The notes under the pieces are model-generated. The model saw only the letters and a list, made by a program, of their open reading frames with translations, searched no databases and had not been told where the DNA came from. From Planctomycetota bacterium (lineage in GTDB: Bacteria; Planctomycetota; Phycisphaerae; SM23-33), in NCBI GenBank assembly GCA_029553505.1, contig JAKPKY010000199.1, positions 1 through 64,000 on the forward strand: a stretch of 64,000 nt of DNA, in the 5' to 3' direction. The position numbers were made by a program, and so were the translations under genes. Below are positions 17,853 to 28,177 of the stretch, in pieces; the first letter of the stretch is position 1, and every line of letters begins with the position of its first letter.

Positions 17853-19317
17853 ACTCTTCGACATTACGCCACATGGAATAGTTGGGCGCTTCCTGGGTGA
17901 TGGCGATGTCGTGCGGGTGGCTCTCGGCGACGGAGGCGGCGGAAATCCGCAGGAACTTCGCCTTCGTGCGGAGTTGCTCGATGTCGGCCGTGCCACAGTG
18001 GTCCATTCCGCTGCGGAGCCCGCCCATCAGCTGGAAGACGAAATCCGCCAGCGACCCGCGGTAGGGCACTCGCCCCTCGACGCCCTCGGGCACGAGCCGG
18101 CTGCGATCGACCGTGCCGGATTGGTTGTACCGGTCGGCCGACCCGGCCAGCATGGCGTCCATGGACCCCATTCCGCGGTAGGCCTTGAAGCGCCGCCCCT
18201 TGTAGATGACCATCCGCCCGGGGCTCTCGTCGAGCCCGGCGAACAGGCTGCCCATCATCACGCAGGAGGCCCCGGCCGCCAGGGCCTTGACGATGTCGCC
18301 GCTGAGGCGGATTCCGCCGTCGGCGATGACGGGCACTCCGTGGGCGTCGCCGACTTTGGCACAGTCGTGGACGGCCGTGATCTGCGGAACGCCCACGCCC
18401 GTCACCACGCGGGTGGTGCAGATGGCGCCGGGCCCGATGCCCACCCGGAGGGAGTCTGCCCCGGCCGCGATGAGATCCTTCGCCGCGTCGCCCGTGGCGA
18501 TGTTGCCCGCGATGACGTCGATCTTGTGCCGCGCCTTGATCTGCCGGATCGTCTCCAGGACGATCTCCTTGTGCCCGTGCGAGGTGTCCACGCAGATGAC
18601 GTCCACGCCCTTGGCGACGAGGGCGTCGGTGCGGTCGTACTCCAGCACGCCCACCGCGCCGCCGACCCGCAGGCGCCCTCGCCCGTCGCGGCAGGAGCGG
18701 GGGAACTGGCGCATCTTGTCGATGTCCCGCATGGTGATCAGCCCCGCCAGGCGACCCTCGGCGTCCACCAGCAGCAGTTTCTCGACCTTGTGACGGTTGA
18801 GGATGCTCTCGGCCTCGTCGATGGACGTGTCGGCCGGGGCGGTGATCAGCCGACCCTTCGTCATGATGTCCGAGACCTTCGAATCGCCGGACTGGAACTT
18901 CATGTCCCGGCGGGTGAGGATGCCCACCAGCTTTCCGTTGTCCACGATGGGAAAGCCCGAGATGTTCTGCTCGAGCATCAGGCGGCGGGCGGTCTCCGTC
19001 GATTCGTCCGGGGGAAGCGTGATCGGGTCGGGAATGATCCCGTTGGCCGACCGCTTGACCTTCTCCACCTCCAGCGCCTGGGCCTCCTTGGACAGGTTGC
19101 GGTGGATGATGCCCAGCCCGCCCTCCTGGGCCAGCGCGATGGCCAGCGACGACTCGGTGACGGTGTCCATCGGGGCCGAGACCAGCGGGATGTTCAGGCG
19201 GATGTTCCGCGTCAGTCGGGTGGACATGTCCACGTCGGCCGGCGCGACGGTGGACAAAGCCGGCACGAGCAGGACGTCGTCGAACGTGATTCCTTCACCG
19301 ATGATCTTGTCCTTCAT
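17851..19317 (-). CDS. guaB: IMP dehydrogenase
   Basis: [14 protein letters not shown] domains, [20 protein letters not shown], catalytic Cys loop. Confidence 0.97.
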   Translation of the reverse strand: MKDKIIGEGITFDDVLLVPALSTVAPADVDMSTRLTRNIRLNIPLVSAPMDTVTESSLAIALAQEGGLGIIHRNLSKEAQALEVEKVKRSANGIIPDPITLPPDESTETARRLMLEQNISGFPIVDNGKLVGILTRRDMKFQSGDSKVSDIMTKGRLITAPADTSIDEAESILNRHKVEKLLLVDAEGRLAGLITMRDIDKMRQFPRSCRDGRGRLRVGGAVGVLEYDRTDALVAKGVDVICVDTSHGHKEIVLETIRQIKARHKIDVIAGNIATGDAAKDLIAAGADSLRVGIGPGAICTTRVVTGVGVPQITAVHDCAKVGDAHGVPVIADGGIRLSGDIVKALAAGASCVMMGSLFAGLDESPGRMVIYKGRRFKAYRGMGSMDAMLAGSADRYNQSGTVDRSRLVPEGVEGRVPYRGSLADFVFQLMGGLRSGMDHCGTADIEQLRTKAKFLRISAASVAESHPHDIAITQEAPNYSMWRNVEE

Positions 19318-19559
19318 GGCATCTCCGGAAGACCGGCCGGTCCGCGAGGATTTCGCAAGACAGGCCGGACGAGGGTTGTATCCGTAGCCGCGACAGGCGG
19401 GACGCCTGTTGTACCGGAAGCATGGATTTCGACCCCAAGCGGACGCCCGGGCCGGGTGGGGCGGAAGACGCCCCGGAAAGCGAACTGGATCGCGACCAAT
19501 CCCATGTCGGATTATGGGGGCAAGGGCGGGGCGTTGTCAACTGCCCACAAACGATTTCG

Positions 19560-19660
19560 GAGCACGAAACGGAACCAGGAACTGAGGAACCGGGAATGGC
19601 GGCGCGATCGCGCGTTTTCTTCCCCGGTTCCTTGTTCCGAGTTCCGTGTTCCTTTCCCGG
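19560..19660. repeat. Intergenic inverted repeat built from GGAAC units
   Basis: ggaaccaggaactgaggaaccgg ... ccggttccttgttccgagttccgtgttcc. Confidence 0.6.
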
Positions 19661-19770
19661 GGTTCCATCGGTGGGTGGCACGGCTTGCTTGCAAGCCGTG
19701 TTCTTGCGATTGCCCATCGATGCCGCTCCACGCCCTTGCCGTTTGGCCCGGATTGCGGAAGAATACGTCC

Positions 19771-20952
19771 ATGGACGTGTGGAAACAGATGCGAGCCGAG
19801 CTGGACGCCCTGGAGGCCCAAGACCTCCTGCGCCGCCCCGTCGAGGTCGATTCGCCCTGCGGGCCGGTGGTCCGCGTCGGCGGGCGCGAGGTCGTCTGCC
19901 TGTGCAGCAACGACTACCTCTCGCTGGCGGCCGACCCCGCCGTCCGGGCGGCGGCGTTCCAGGCCGTCGGGCAGTGGGGCGTCGGCGCGGGCGCGTCGCG
20001 ACTGGTCAGCGGAACGCAGACCCCGCACGCCCTGCTGGAACGCCGCCTGGCCGAGTTCAAGCGCGCCGAGGCCGCGATCGTCACCTCCACGGGGTGGATG
20101 GCCAATCACGTCGCCATCGGCGCGCTGGCCGGCGCGGGTGACCTGGTGCTGTCGGACAAGCTCAACCACGCGAGCATCCTCGACGCCGCCTTTTCGTGCG
20201 GGGCCCGCGTGCGGACCTACCCGCACCGCGACACCGCCCGCCTGCGCAAGCTCCTCGACGCCCACCGCGCCGCCGCGAAGCGGTGCCTGATCGTCACCGA
20301 CTCGCTGTTCTCGATGGACGGCGACCTGGCCCCGCTGGGCGAGCTGGCGGAGCTCAAGAATCGCTACGACGCGGTGCTGATGATCGACGAGGCCCACGCC
20401 ACCGGGGTGCTCGGCGCCGCCGGGCGCGGGGCGGCCGAACTGCTCGGCGTCGAGGCCGACGTCGACGTGGTCGTCGGCACACTGTCCAAGGCTCTCGGTT
20501 CGCTGGGGGGATTCGTGACGGGTCCCGCCGTCCTCGTCGAGACGATCCGCAACCGAGGGCGGGCGTTCGTCTACACCACCGCGCCCCCGGCGGCACTGTG
20601 CGCCGCGGCCCTGGCGGCGCTGGAAATCGTCGAGCGCGAGCCCCAGCGGCGGCGCGGGCTGCTGGCGCTGGCGGCGGCGCTGCGCGATCAGTTGGCGGCT
20701 GCGGGACTGGCGCCAACGCCCGACCCGCGCGAACCGGCGACGCCCATCGTGCCGATTCTCGTCGGGGAGCCTGCCCGGGCCGTGCAACTCAGCCGGGGCC
20801 TGCTGGAAGACGGATTCCTCGTGCCCGCCATCCGCCCGCCGACCGTTCCGCGCGGGACCAGCCGCCTGCGGGTGAGCCTGTCGGCGGGACACACGCCCGA
20901 CCAGCTCGCCCGGTTCGTCGAGGCGCTCCGTCGGCGGATGGTTAGCCCGTAA
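19771..20952 (+). CDS. bioF: 8-amino-7-oxononanoate synthase (alpha-oxoamine synthase)
   Basis: LCSNDYLSLA, GAGASRLVSGT, DEAHATGVLG, GTLSKALGSLGGFV (PLP Lys). Confidence 0.93.
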   Translation: MDVWKQMRAELDALEAQDLLRRPVEVDSPCGPVVRVGGREVVCLCSNDYLSLAADPAVRAAAFQAVGQWGVGAGASRLVSGTQTPHALLERRLAEFKRAEAAIVTSTGWMANHVAIGALAGAGDLVLSDKLNHASILDAAFSCGARVRTYPHRDTARLRKLLDAHRAAAKRCLIVTDSLFSMDGDLAPLGELAELKNRYDAVLMIDEAHATGVLGAAGRGAAELLGVEADVDVVVGTLSKALGSLGGFVTGPAVLVETIRNRGRAFVYTTAPPAALCAAALAALEIVEREPQRRRGLLALAAALRDQLAAAGLAPTPDPREPATPIVPILVGEPARAVQLSRGLLEDGFLVPAIRPPTVPRGTSRLRVSLSAGHTPDQLARFVEALRRRMVSP

Positions 20953-21053
20953 GATTCTCGCGGGGAAATTCATTTCCCGCCCGAATTGGCCGATAAGCGA
21001 AGATGAGGGCAGATTTTCCGCGGCGAGCGCCCGCGGGGCCCGAGGGCCCGAAC

Positions 21054-21278
21054 ATGAACATTTCCTTTCCCGACGACATCCTGCTGCACGCCGAGGCGGG
21101 CGAGGCGGAAATCCGGCTCGCCGTTGCCCTCCAGTTCTACTCCGACAATCGAGTCGACCACGCCGAGGCCTGCCGGCTGGCCGGGCTGCCGAGTTCGGCC
21201 TTCACCGAAGAGCTTCTCCAGCGAGGCCTGTGCGTCCACATCTACCCGCTGCGCTCGCGAATCCGCGAAGCGGGCTGA
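21054..21278 (+). CDS. Small UPF0175-like protein
   Basis: MNISFPDDILL...ALQFYSDNRVDHAEACRLAGLPSSAFTEELLQRGL; pattern resembles UPF0175. Confidence 0.55.
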   Translation: MNISFPDDILLHAEAGEAEIRLAVALQFYSDNRVDHAEACRLAGLPSSAFTEELLQRGLCVHIYPLRSRIREAG

Positions 21279-21350
21279 CGCGCCGCGGTTGTGCGCGATG
21301 CGATACCGTCTTGACTTGTCCGCTCGCGCCGCGAACAATGCCATCCGACC

Positions 21351-21974
21351 ATGAACGCGACCCATTCCACAAAACCCGTCATCGGCCTGGTGGGGGGCAT
21401 CGGGGCCGGAAAGAGCACGGTGGCCGCGGAGTTCGAGGCGCTCGGCTGCGCGCGAATTGACGCCGACTGGATCGGCCACGAGCTGCTGGGCGACGAGTCC
21501 GTGCGGGCGGCCATCCGCGCGCGGTGGGGCGCGGAGGTCTTCCTGGCGGACGGTTCGGTGGACCGCGCTTCCGTGGCGCGCAAGGTGTTCGGCCGCCCGG
21601 ACGAACTGGCGGCGCTGAACGCGATCCTGCACCCGCGGATGGGCGAGCGGATCGCCGAGCGAATCGCCGCGGCGCAGGCCGATCCGTCGGCGCGGGGCGT
21701 CGTGCTCGACGCCGCCGTCGCCTTCGAAGCCGGCTGGGACCGCCTCTGCACGCACATGGTCTTCGTCCGCGCGTCCGATGCACAACGGGCCCGGCGCGTC
21801 CGCGACAGCCGCGGATGGGACCGCGACCTCTGGCAAAGCCGCGAAAAAGCGCAGATTCCTCTGGACAGCAAGGCCGCACGCTGCTACGATACCCTAGAGA
21901 ACAGCTCCAGTATTTCCTCCCTCAAAGAGCAAATCCGACGCTTGTTTTTCCGGATTGTTTCGGACGTTTCCTGA
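21351..21974 (+). CDS. coaE: Dephospho-CoA kinase
   Basis: [30 protein letters not shown]. Confidence 0.93.
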   Translation: MNATHSTKPVIGLVGGIGAGKSTVAAEFEALGCARIDADWIGHELLGDESVRAAIRARWGAEVFLADGSVDRASVARKVFGRPDELAALNAILHPRMGERIAERIAAAQADPSARGVVLDAAVAFEAGWDRLCTHMVFVRASDAQRARRVRDSRGWDRDLWQSREKAQIPLDSKAARCYDTLENSSSISSLKEQIRRLFFRIVSDVS

Positions 21975-22198
21975 CGTTAGGGAAACCGCGTTCCGACCTG
22001 CGGGCAGGCAATCCTGCGAATTGTTCCCCGGCGGCGCCGCCCGCGCCGACGCGAAGGTTGCGACAGCCAGTCGCAAGAGACTCCCCAGAAAAGTCCCATG
22101 ACGCGCGAGGCGCGACGCGTAATGCATTTTGCATTGGCACGCCCGCCGCGCCCGATACGGGCAGGCGGTACGCCGTCTTACGGAGGCATCGGAAATCC

Positions 22199-23728
22199 AT
22201 GGCCAAGACACCTAAAAAGACCACCCGCAAGACCACCCGGAAACCCCGGAAAGTCGAAGACCTCGAACCGGTCTCCCCGCTGGACGAAATCCCGGTGGAC
22301 GAGGAGCCGGCCGAAGCGCCGCCGGCCGAGCCCGAAGCGCCCGCCCCCGAGCCCGTGAGCGAAGAGCCGCCCGCCGCCGCGCCCGAAGCGCTCGCCGAGC
22401 CCGCGCCCGAGGCGGAGTCCGATACCGGGTTCGACGAGGAAATGCACCAGAAGTACGAGCGCGTCAAGCGCGGCGCGCTGCACATCACCGATCTCCAGAA
22501 GATGGGCGTGGCCGAGCTGCACGAGATCGCCAAGCAGGAGGAGATCGAGGAATACGCCGGCCTGGGCAAGCAGGAGCTGATCTTCAAGATCGTCAAGGCC
22601 CGCGTGCAGAAGGAAGGCCTGATGTACGGCGAGGGCGTGCTGGAGATCCTACCCGACGGGTTCGGGTTCCTCCGCAGCCCGGACTACAACTACCTGCCCA
22701 GCCCGGACGACATCTACGTCTCGCCCAGCCAGATCCGCCGCTTCGGCCTGCGCCAGGGCAACATCGTCTCCGGGCAGATCCGCCCGCCGAAGGAGTCGGA
22801 GAAGTACTTCGCGCTGCTGCGGGTGGAGGCCGTCAACTTCGAGGAGCCCGACCGCCTCAGCGAGAAGGTCAACTTCGAGGACCTCACCCCCACGCACCCG
22901 TACCGGCGGATTTTCCTGGAGACCAAGCCCGAGGAAATCAACATGCGCGTGGTGAACCTGGTCACGCCGATTGGGTTCGGGCAGCGCATGCTGATCGTCG
23001 CGCCCCCGCGCACGGGCAAGACGGTGCTGCTCCAGAAGATCGCCAACGCGATCGCCGCCAACCACCCCGAGGCGTACGTGATCGTCCTGCTGATCGACGA
23101 GCGCCCCGAGGAAGTGACCGACATGCGCCGCCGCACGACGGCCGAGGTCATCTCCTCCACGTTCGACGAGCCGCACTCGCGCCACCTCCAGATCACCGAG
23201 ATGGTCCAGGCCAAGGCCCGCCGCATGGTCGAGTACGGAAAGGACGTGGTGATCCTGCTGGACAGCATCACCCGCGTCGCCCGCGCGTACAACGCCGAGG
23301 CGCCGCACAGCGGCAAGATCCTCACCGGCGGCGTCGACGCCAGCGCCCTGCAGGCGCCCAAGCGGTTCTTCGGCTCGGCCCGCGCCATCGAGAACGGCGG
23401 CTCCCTGACCGTCATCGGGACCGCCCTCATCGAGACGGGCAGCCGCATGGACGAGGTCATCTTCGAGGAGTTCAAGGGCACCGGAAACAGCGAGCTGCAC
23501 CTCGACCGCCGCCTGGTCGACCGCCGCGTCTGGCCGGCCATCGACATCAGCCGCTCCGGCAGCCGGAAGGAAGAGCTCCTGCTCGACCCGCAGGAACTCA
23601 AGCTCGTCTCGCGCCTCCGCAAGGTGCTGGCCGAAATGCAGCCCACTGAGGCCATGGAACTGCTCATCAGCCGCCTCCAGAAATACAAGACCAACGCCGA
23701 GTTCCTCCTGACCCTCAACCTGGATTGA
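22199..23728 (+). CDS. rho: Transcription termination factor Rho, with acidic/Pro-rich N-terminal extension
   Basis: [69 protein letters not shown]. Confidence 0.97.
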   Translation: MAKTPKKTTRKTTRKPRKVEDLEPVSPLDEIPVDEEPAEAPPAEPEAPAPEPVSEEPPAAAPEALAEPAPEAESDTGFDEEMHQKYERVKRGALHITDLQKMGVAELHEIAKQEEIEEYAGLGKQELIFKIVKARVQKEGLMYGEGVLEILPDGFGFLRSPDYNYLPSPDDIYVSPSQIRRFGLRQGNIVSGQIRPPKESEKYFALLRVEAVNFEEPDRLSEKVNFEDLTPTHPYRRIFLETKPEEINMRVVNLVTPIGFGQRMLIVAPPRTGKTVLLQKIANAIAANHPEAYVIVLLIDERPEEVTDMRRRTTAEVISSTFDEPHSRHLQITEMVQAKARRMVEYGKDVVILLDSITRVARAYNAEAPHSGKILTGGVDASALQAPKRFFGSARAIENGGSLTVIGTALIETGSRMDEVIFEEFKGTGNSELHLDRRLVDRRVWPAIDISRSGSRKEELLLDPQELKLVSRLRKVLAEMQPTEAMELLISRLQKYKTNAEFLLTLNLD

Positions 23729-23735
23729 AAAGAAG

Positions 23736-23857
23736 AACTCACCGCAGAGAGCGCGGAGAACGCGGAGAACAGAGAAGAATGGAACAGGTTTTTCCTCTGC
23801 GATCTCCGCGTTGTATCTTCTTCTGGTTGTTGTTTTGAAAGACCTCTGCGGTGAATT
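23736..23857. repeat. CACCGCAGAG-type inverted-repeat element
   Basis: aactcaccgcagag...ctctgcggtgaatt bracketing GCGGAGAACGCGGAGAAC sub-repeats, between rho and gph. Confidence 0.6.
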
Positions 23858-23881
23858 GTTTTTCCCGGAGCGGAAACGGAC

Positions 23882-24547
23882 ATGGGGTGTTTTCCAATGA
23901 AGTTCCATGCCGTGCTGTTCGACCTCGACGGCACGCTGCTGGACACGATCGACGACCTGGCCGGCTCCATGAACGCCGTGCTCGCGCGGAACGGTTTCCC
24001 CACGCACGGCGTGGCCGAGTACAAGGTCTTCGTGGGCGACGGAATCGTGAACCTCGTCCGCCGCGCCCTGCCCCAAGACCGGCGCGACGAGCAGACCCTC
24101 TCCCGCCTGGTGGCTGAGCAACGCCAGGAGTATGGCCGGCGCTGGGCCGACAAGACCCGCCCCTATGACGGAATCCCTGAACTGCTGGACGCGCTGACCG
24201 AGCGCGGGCTGGCGCTGGCCGTCCTGAGCAACAAGCCGCACGAGACCACCCTAGCCGTCGTCGCGAAATTCCTCAGCCGCTGGACCTTCGCCGTCGTGCG
24301 CGGCGAGGGGCCGCACACCCCCGCCAAGCCCGACCCCACCGGCGCGACGCAGGTCGCCGCGCAGCTCGGTCTGCCGCCGGCGCAATGCCTCTACGTCGGC
24401 GACACCGACACGGACATGAAGACCGCAGCCGCAGCCGGCATGTACCCCGCCGGCGCGCTGTGGGGCTTCCGCACGGCCGACGAACTCCGCCGCCACGGCG
24501 CACGAACCCTCCTCGCCCATCCGAGCGAATTGCTGGAGTTGTTGTGA
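23882..24547 (+). CDS. gph: HAD-family hydrolase, phosphoglycolate phosphatase-like
   Basis: AVLFDLDGTLLDTIDDLA...YVGDTDTDMKTAAAAGM. Confidence 0.88.
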   Translation: MGCFPMKFHAVLFDLDGTLLDTIDDLAGSMNAVLARNGFPTHGVAEYKVFVGDGIVNLVRRALPQDRRDEQTLSRLVAEQRQEYGRRWADKTRPYDGIPELLDALTERGLALAVLSNKPHETTLAVVAKFLSRWTFAVVRGEGPHTPAKPDPTGATQVAAQLGLPPAQCLYVGDTDTDMKTAAAAGMYPAGALWGFRTADELRRHGARTLLAHPSELLELL

Positions 24548-24553
24548 GCGAGT

Positions 24554-24630
24554 AGGGCGAGCAACTCGTTTGCTCGCGCAATCCTGAACACAAGACAATC
24601 CCGCGAGCAAGCAAGTTGCTCGCCCTACAA
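24554..24630. repeat. Intergenic inverted repeat GTAGGGCGAGCAACT...AAGTTGCTCGCCCTAC
   Basis: Long imperfect palindrome just after gph. Confidence 0.65.
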
Positions 24631-24763
24631 CTTTCCGGCCTGAAACCACCCGGATTCCGTATTCGCCCGCACTTACGCCCCGCGTGTCGCATCAACCCAC
24701 ACGGCTTGCAAGCCAGCTGCGCCACCCGCTGGATTCTGGCCAAGACGGACATCTATTAATGTC

Positions 24764-24791
24764 TTGACATAACAAGTTATCATATTAAAAT
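24764..24791 (+). promoter_or_regulatory. Candidate sigma70-type promoter with ATAAC-AA-GTTAT palindrome in the spacer
   Basis: TTGACA - 16 bp - TAAAAT upstream of the PEP-CTERM gene. Confidence 0.5.
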
Positions 24792-24847
24792 GAATAAACC
24801 TGTTTTTGCCGCTGGGGTAGGGACAAATCAAAAAAGGACAAAGGGTC

Positions 24848-25444
24848 ATGGACCGTAAAAAGCTCGCGTTTATAACCATGTTTTCTATGGTTGTTACACT
24901 TATTGCCGTACCAGTCCGAGGGGGTGTTTGCTACTACGATTCTGGTACGCTCGGGAGTTCTTGGTCGGGGCTGTGGGGTGGCGCGGTACGTTTTACAAAT
25001 CCCGAGAGCTATACCATAACGGTAACAAAGCTGACCATCCGTGGTCACAGCAGTATTGCCGGAAGTTTGGATGTTTATCTTTGGGAGTCTGACAACGGGG
25101 CGCCTGGATCGGAACTTGCCTCCTTAACAAACCAGTCTCTGGGAAGTACTTGGACATCATACGATTTCAGCGGTTCGACGATCACGGTGGGGGCAGGTGG
25201 CGACATCTTCGGCGGGTTCCGCTGTGGGACGGCGGATATGCCTTATGATAGCGATGCCACAACCACGAATCGAAGTTGGTATAAATTCAGCAGTAGCTCG
25301 TCTTGGACCCAGGGGGAGTTTGGTTCGGGCTCAGATTACGATCTTATGGTCCGGATGGAGTATATTCCCGAGCCAACGATGTTGCTTCTGCTGCCACTTG
25401 GTGGCTTGATGGTCCTTCGGTCTCGGCGAAAACGCGCCGAATAA
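24848..25444 (+). CDS. PEP-CTERM sorting-domain secreted protein
   Basis: N-terminal signal peptide; C-terminal IPEPTMLLLLPLGGLMVLRSRRKRAE (PEP motif, hydrophobic helix, basic cluster). Confidence 0.88.
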   Translation: MDRKKLAFITMFSMVVTLIAVPVRGGVCYYDSGTLGSSWSGLWGGAVRFTNPESYTITVTKLTIRGHSSIAGSLDVYLWESDNGAPGSELASLTNQSLGSTWTSYDFSGSTITVGAGGDIFGGFRCGTADMPYDSDATTTNRSWYKFSSSSSWTQGEFGSGSDYDLMVRMEYIPEPTMLLLLPLGGLMVLRSRRKRAE

Positions 25445-25453
25445 CCGGATGCC

Positions 25454-25685
25454 GGGCGCCACCCTCAATCGCTGTCTGCTTGAGGGTGGGTGCCGCATGC
25501 CTCCGGCATGCGTGCTCGTAGTGTGCCCGTCAGGGCATCGGGGGCAAACGCCTCACGGCGTCACGACAAACGGTTGCGTTTCCGCCTCGGCCGGGTGCCA
25601 CACTCAAGCGCTGTCTGCTTGAGGGTGTCTTCACGGCCAGCGTCGCTACGCTCCGCAGGCCGTGGCACCCATACCCGTGGCACCC
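25454..25685. repeat. Complex copy of the GGGTGCCAC/GTGGCACCC repeat family
   Basis: Two units with TTGAGGGT stems and GTGGCACCC ends. Confidence 0.6.
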
Positions 25686-25787
25686 GATCCATATTTCAAA
25701 TCTGAAATCTTAAATTTGAAATCCAAAATGAAAAAGTCTTCTCCGCGTCCTCTGCGAACTATGTGGTGAAGCGTCTTTTCTTCCGCT

Positions 25788-26663
25788 TCATTTCCCCAGG
25801 GCCTTGCGGAGGGCGCGGATGTGGTCGGGCGTGGTTCCGCAGCAGCCGCCGAGGAAGTTCGCCCCGGCCGCGACGAGCTTCGGCGCGAAGGCGGCGAACT
25901 CGGCCGGGCCCATCGGGAAGACCGTCGCCCCGTCGGCGCGCACCTGGGGCAGTCCGGCGTTGGCCTTGATCCAGACCGGCAGGGCGGTCGCGGCGCGGAA
26001 GAGTTTCGCCACGGCCACGTAGTTGTCCGGGCCGACGCCGCAGTTGGCGCCGACGGCATGCGCGCCGCCCGTCTCGGCCGCCCGCGCCAAATCGGCCGGC
26101 GCGTCGCCCATCATGCTCGCGGTCTTGTCCGGGCCGGACGAGAACGTCATCGACACGACCACCGGAATCGCGACCGCGCCGCGCACGGCGCGCAACGCGA
26201 TCTCGACCTCGGCCAGCTCGGAGAACGATTCGAGCACGATGGCGTCGGCGCCGCTGCGTTCCAGCGCGACGGACGACGCGGCGAATGCCTCGGCGAGTTC
26301 CTCGGCCGGCACGTCCTCCATCATGACGATCTTGCCCGTCGGCCCGAGCGAGGCGAAGACCTTGGCCGCGCCGCCGGCGGCCTTGCGGCTGATCGCAGCG
26401 CCCTTCTCGCACAACTCGGCCGCGCGCTCGCCCGCGCCGTGCTGCGCGAGGACGAAGCGGTTTCCGCCGAACGTGTTGGTGAGGATGATTTCGCTTCCGG
26501 CCTCGACGTAACTCCGCGCGACGGCCTCGACGGCGGCGGGGTTCTGGTCGTTCCAGAGCTCTGGGCAGGCGCCGGCCGGCAGCCCGCGCTTCTGCAACTC
26601 GGTGCCCCAGGCGCCGTCCAGGACGCGGACGGTTTGGGCGAACTTTTGGAGGTCTATGGGCAT
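25788..26663 (-). CDS. Homocysteine S-methyltransferase family protein
   Basis: LDGAWGTELQKRGL, GANCGVGPDNY, FLGGCCGTTPDHIRAL zinc Cys motifs. Confidence 0.92.
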   Translation of the reverse strand: MPIDLQKFAQTVRVLDGAWGTELQKRGLPAGACPELWNDQNPAAVEAVARSYVEAGSEIILTNTFGGNRFVLAQHGAGERAAELCEKGAAISRKAAGGAAKVFASLGPTGKIVMMEDVPAEELAEAFAASSVALERSGADAIVLESFSELAEVEIALRAVRGAVAIPVVVSMTFSSGPDKTASMMGDAPADLARAAETGGAHAVGANCGVGPDNYVAVAKLFRAATALPVWIKANAGLPQVRADGATVFPMGPAEFAAFAPKLVAAGANFLGGCCGTTPDHIRALRKALGK

Positions 26664-26721
26664 GTTTATCCTCGGATTTCGGGGTCCATACGAAACATTT
26701 TCGCCATTTTCGGCGCCTATT

Positions 26722-27852
26722 CTAGGGTTTTTTCGCGGGGGTTTTCGGGGCGGTTTGCGGCGTATTTTGCGGAAAATTTTGGCGGGCCAGCAAGGCCTGG
26801 CACTGCTCGAGCCGGCGGCGGATCTCGGGCTGGTTGTCGTCGAGCCGGAGGCTGCGTCGCGCCGCGTCGGCCGCCGATTGGAGAAACCGCCCCTCGTCCG
26901 TCGCGCGGTATAAGTCCATGTGCAGATCGGACATGCGCGTCCAGATGGCAGCGTCCTGCGGGGCCAGCGCGGCAGCCCGCTCCAGCGCGACGGCCGCCCG
27001 CCCGTATCTGCCGGCGGCCTGCGCGGCGGCGGCCAGGTTCAGCCAGCTCGAAACGTTCCTGGGCTCCAGGCGCGCCACCTGCCCGCAGGCGTCGGCCGCG
27101 CCGGACGCATCGCCAAGGTCTGAAAGCACTTGCGCGAGCTGGCCCCAGGCGTCGGCGTTGTCCGGCTCGTCGGCCAGCAGGATTCGCCAGGCGTCTCGCG
27201 CGGCGGTGAGTTTGCCTTGCACTTGGTACAGCGCGGCCAGGTTGAATCGCGCCTGGCGGTGGGTGTCGTCCTGCTCCAAAACGGTGAGGTAAGCATTCTC
27301 GGCCTGTGGGAATCGGCCGAGGTAGACGCAGACTGTGGCGAGGTTGAATCGCGACTGCGCGTCGGTCGGCGCGAGGGCGCAGATTCGTTCGTAGGTCTCG
27401 GCCGCGTCGGCATATCGGTCGAGCTGCGAGAGGGCGGTGGCGAGGGCCTTCAGCGCGTCGAGGTTGCGTGCGTCGCGCTGGACGGCGCGGCGGAAGCAGT
27501 CGGCGGCAAGTTCGGCGCGTCCGGCGGCCAGCGCACGATTTCCCGCGGCCAGATGGGCGCGCGGGTCGGCGTCGAAGTCGTGCGCGCCCGCGACGGCCGC
27601 GGCCCGCAACCTGCGCCGAAGCTCCGGCCAGGCCGCCGGATCGGCCAGCCATCGCGCCGTCTCGCGCCGCGCCGCGCGAACGATGCGTTCCGTGCACGAC
27701 TCGCCGCGCGGCGCCGATGCCGGCTGCGTGGCCGCCTTCTCGCAGCAGGGCGGGGCGGCGGTGTCCTGCCGTCGGCAGCCGGAAGTCCCGGCCGCGCAGG
27801 CCAACAGCGCCGCCAGCGCGCAGGTTGTCACATCGCGGAGCATGGATGGCAT
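26722..27852 (-). CDS. Tetratricopeptide-repeat lipoprotein
   Basis: Lipobox-like ...AGTSGC, followed by multiple TPR units (ADCFRRAVQRDARNLDALKALA...). Confidence 0.85.
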   Translation of the reverse strand: MPSMLRDVTTCALAALLACAAGTSGCRRQDTAAPPCCEKAATQPASAPRGESCTERIVRAARRETARWLADPAAWPELRRRLRAAAVAGAHDFDADPRAHLAAGNRALAAGRAELAADCFRRAVQRDARNLDALKALATALSQLDRYADAAETYERICALAPTDAQSRFNLATVCVYLGRFPQAENAYLTVLEQDDTHRQARFNLAALYQVQGKLTAARDAWRILLADEPDNADAWGQLAQVLSDLGDASGAADACGQVARLEPRNVSSWLNLAAAAQAAGRYGRAAVALERAAALAPQDAAIWTRMSDLHMDLYRATDEGRFLQSAADAARRSLRLDDNQPEIRRRLEQCQALLARQNFPQNTPQTAPKTPAKKP

Positions 27853-28177
27853 TTTATCGGTCTCGATAGCCGGCGGGGAGAACGAATTCTTTTGTGGAAT
27901 CCATTTGTGGCTGGAGCTGTGGGGCGGCGGGAAGGCAATCTCGGCAAGGCGGACAGGTTGGGCAATTTGGTAGCCAAGACCCAAGATGTTGTGGTTTTTT
28001 GCGATGGGCGAAATTTGGATCGGCGGCATGTCCATGGAGTGGCGGAAGTTGAAACTTACTTTTTTCGTCATTTGGAGAAAAATTCTGTAGCAATTCCCAT
28101 CTGGCCCACCACAATATACCTTTTATAAAACGTAAAAATTAGTTCACGTCTTTGTGCGAATGGGTGACTGTCATTTC

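Noticed and set aside
17785-19770. N-terminal two thirds of the 1055-aa plus ORF 17785-20952
   Set aside because: Antisense to guaB plus intergenic repeats; the real gene is bioF starting at 19771.
21524-22198. N-terminal extension of the 734-aa ORF containing Rho
   Set aside because: Overlaps coaE in another frame; Rho starts at ATG 22199 ([11 protein letters not shown]).
27853-28071. N-terminal extension of the TPR ORF to 28071
   Set aside because: Lacks coding character; a lipoprotein signal starts at 27852.
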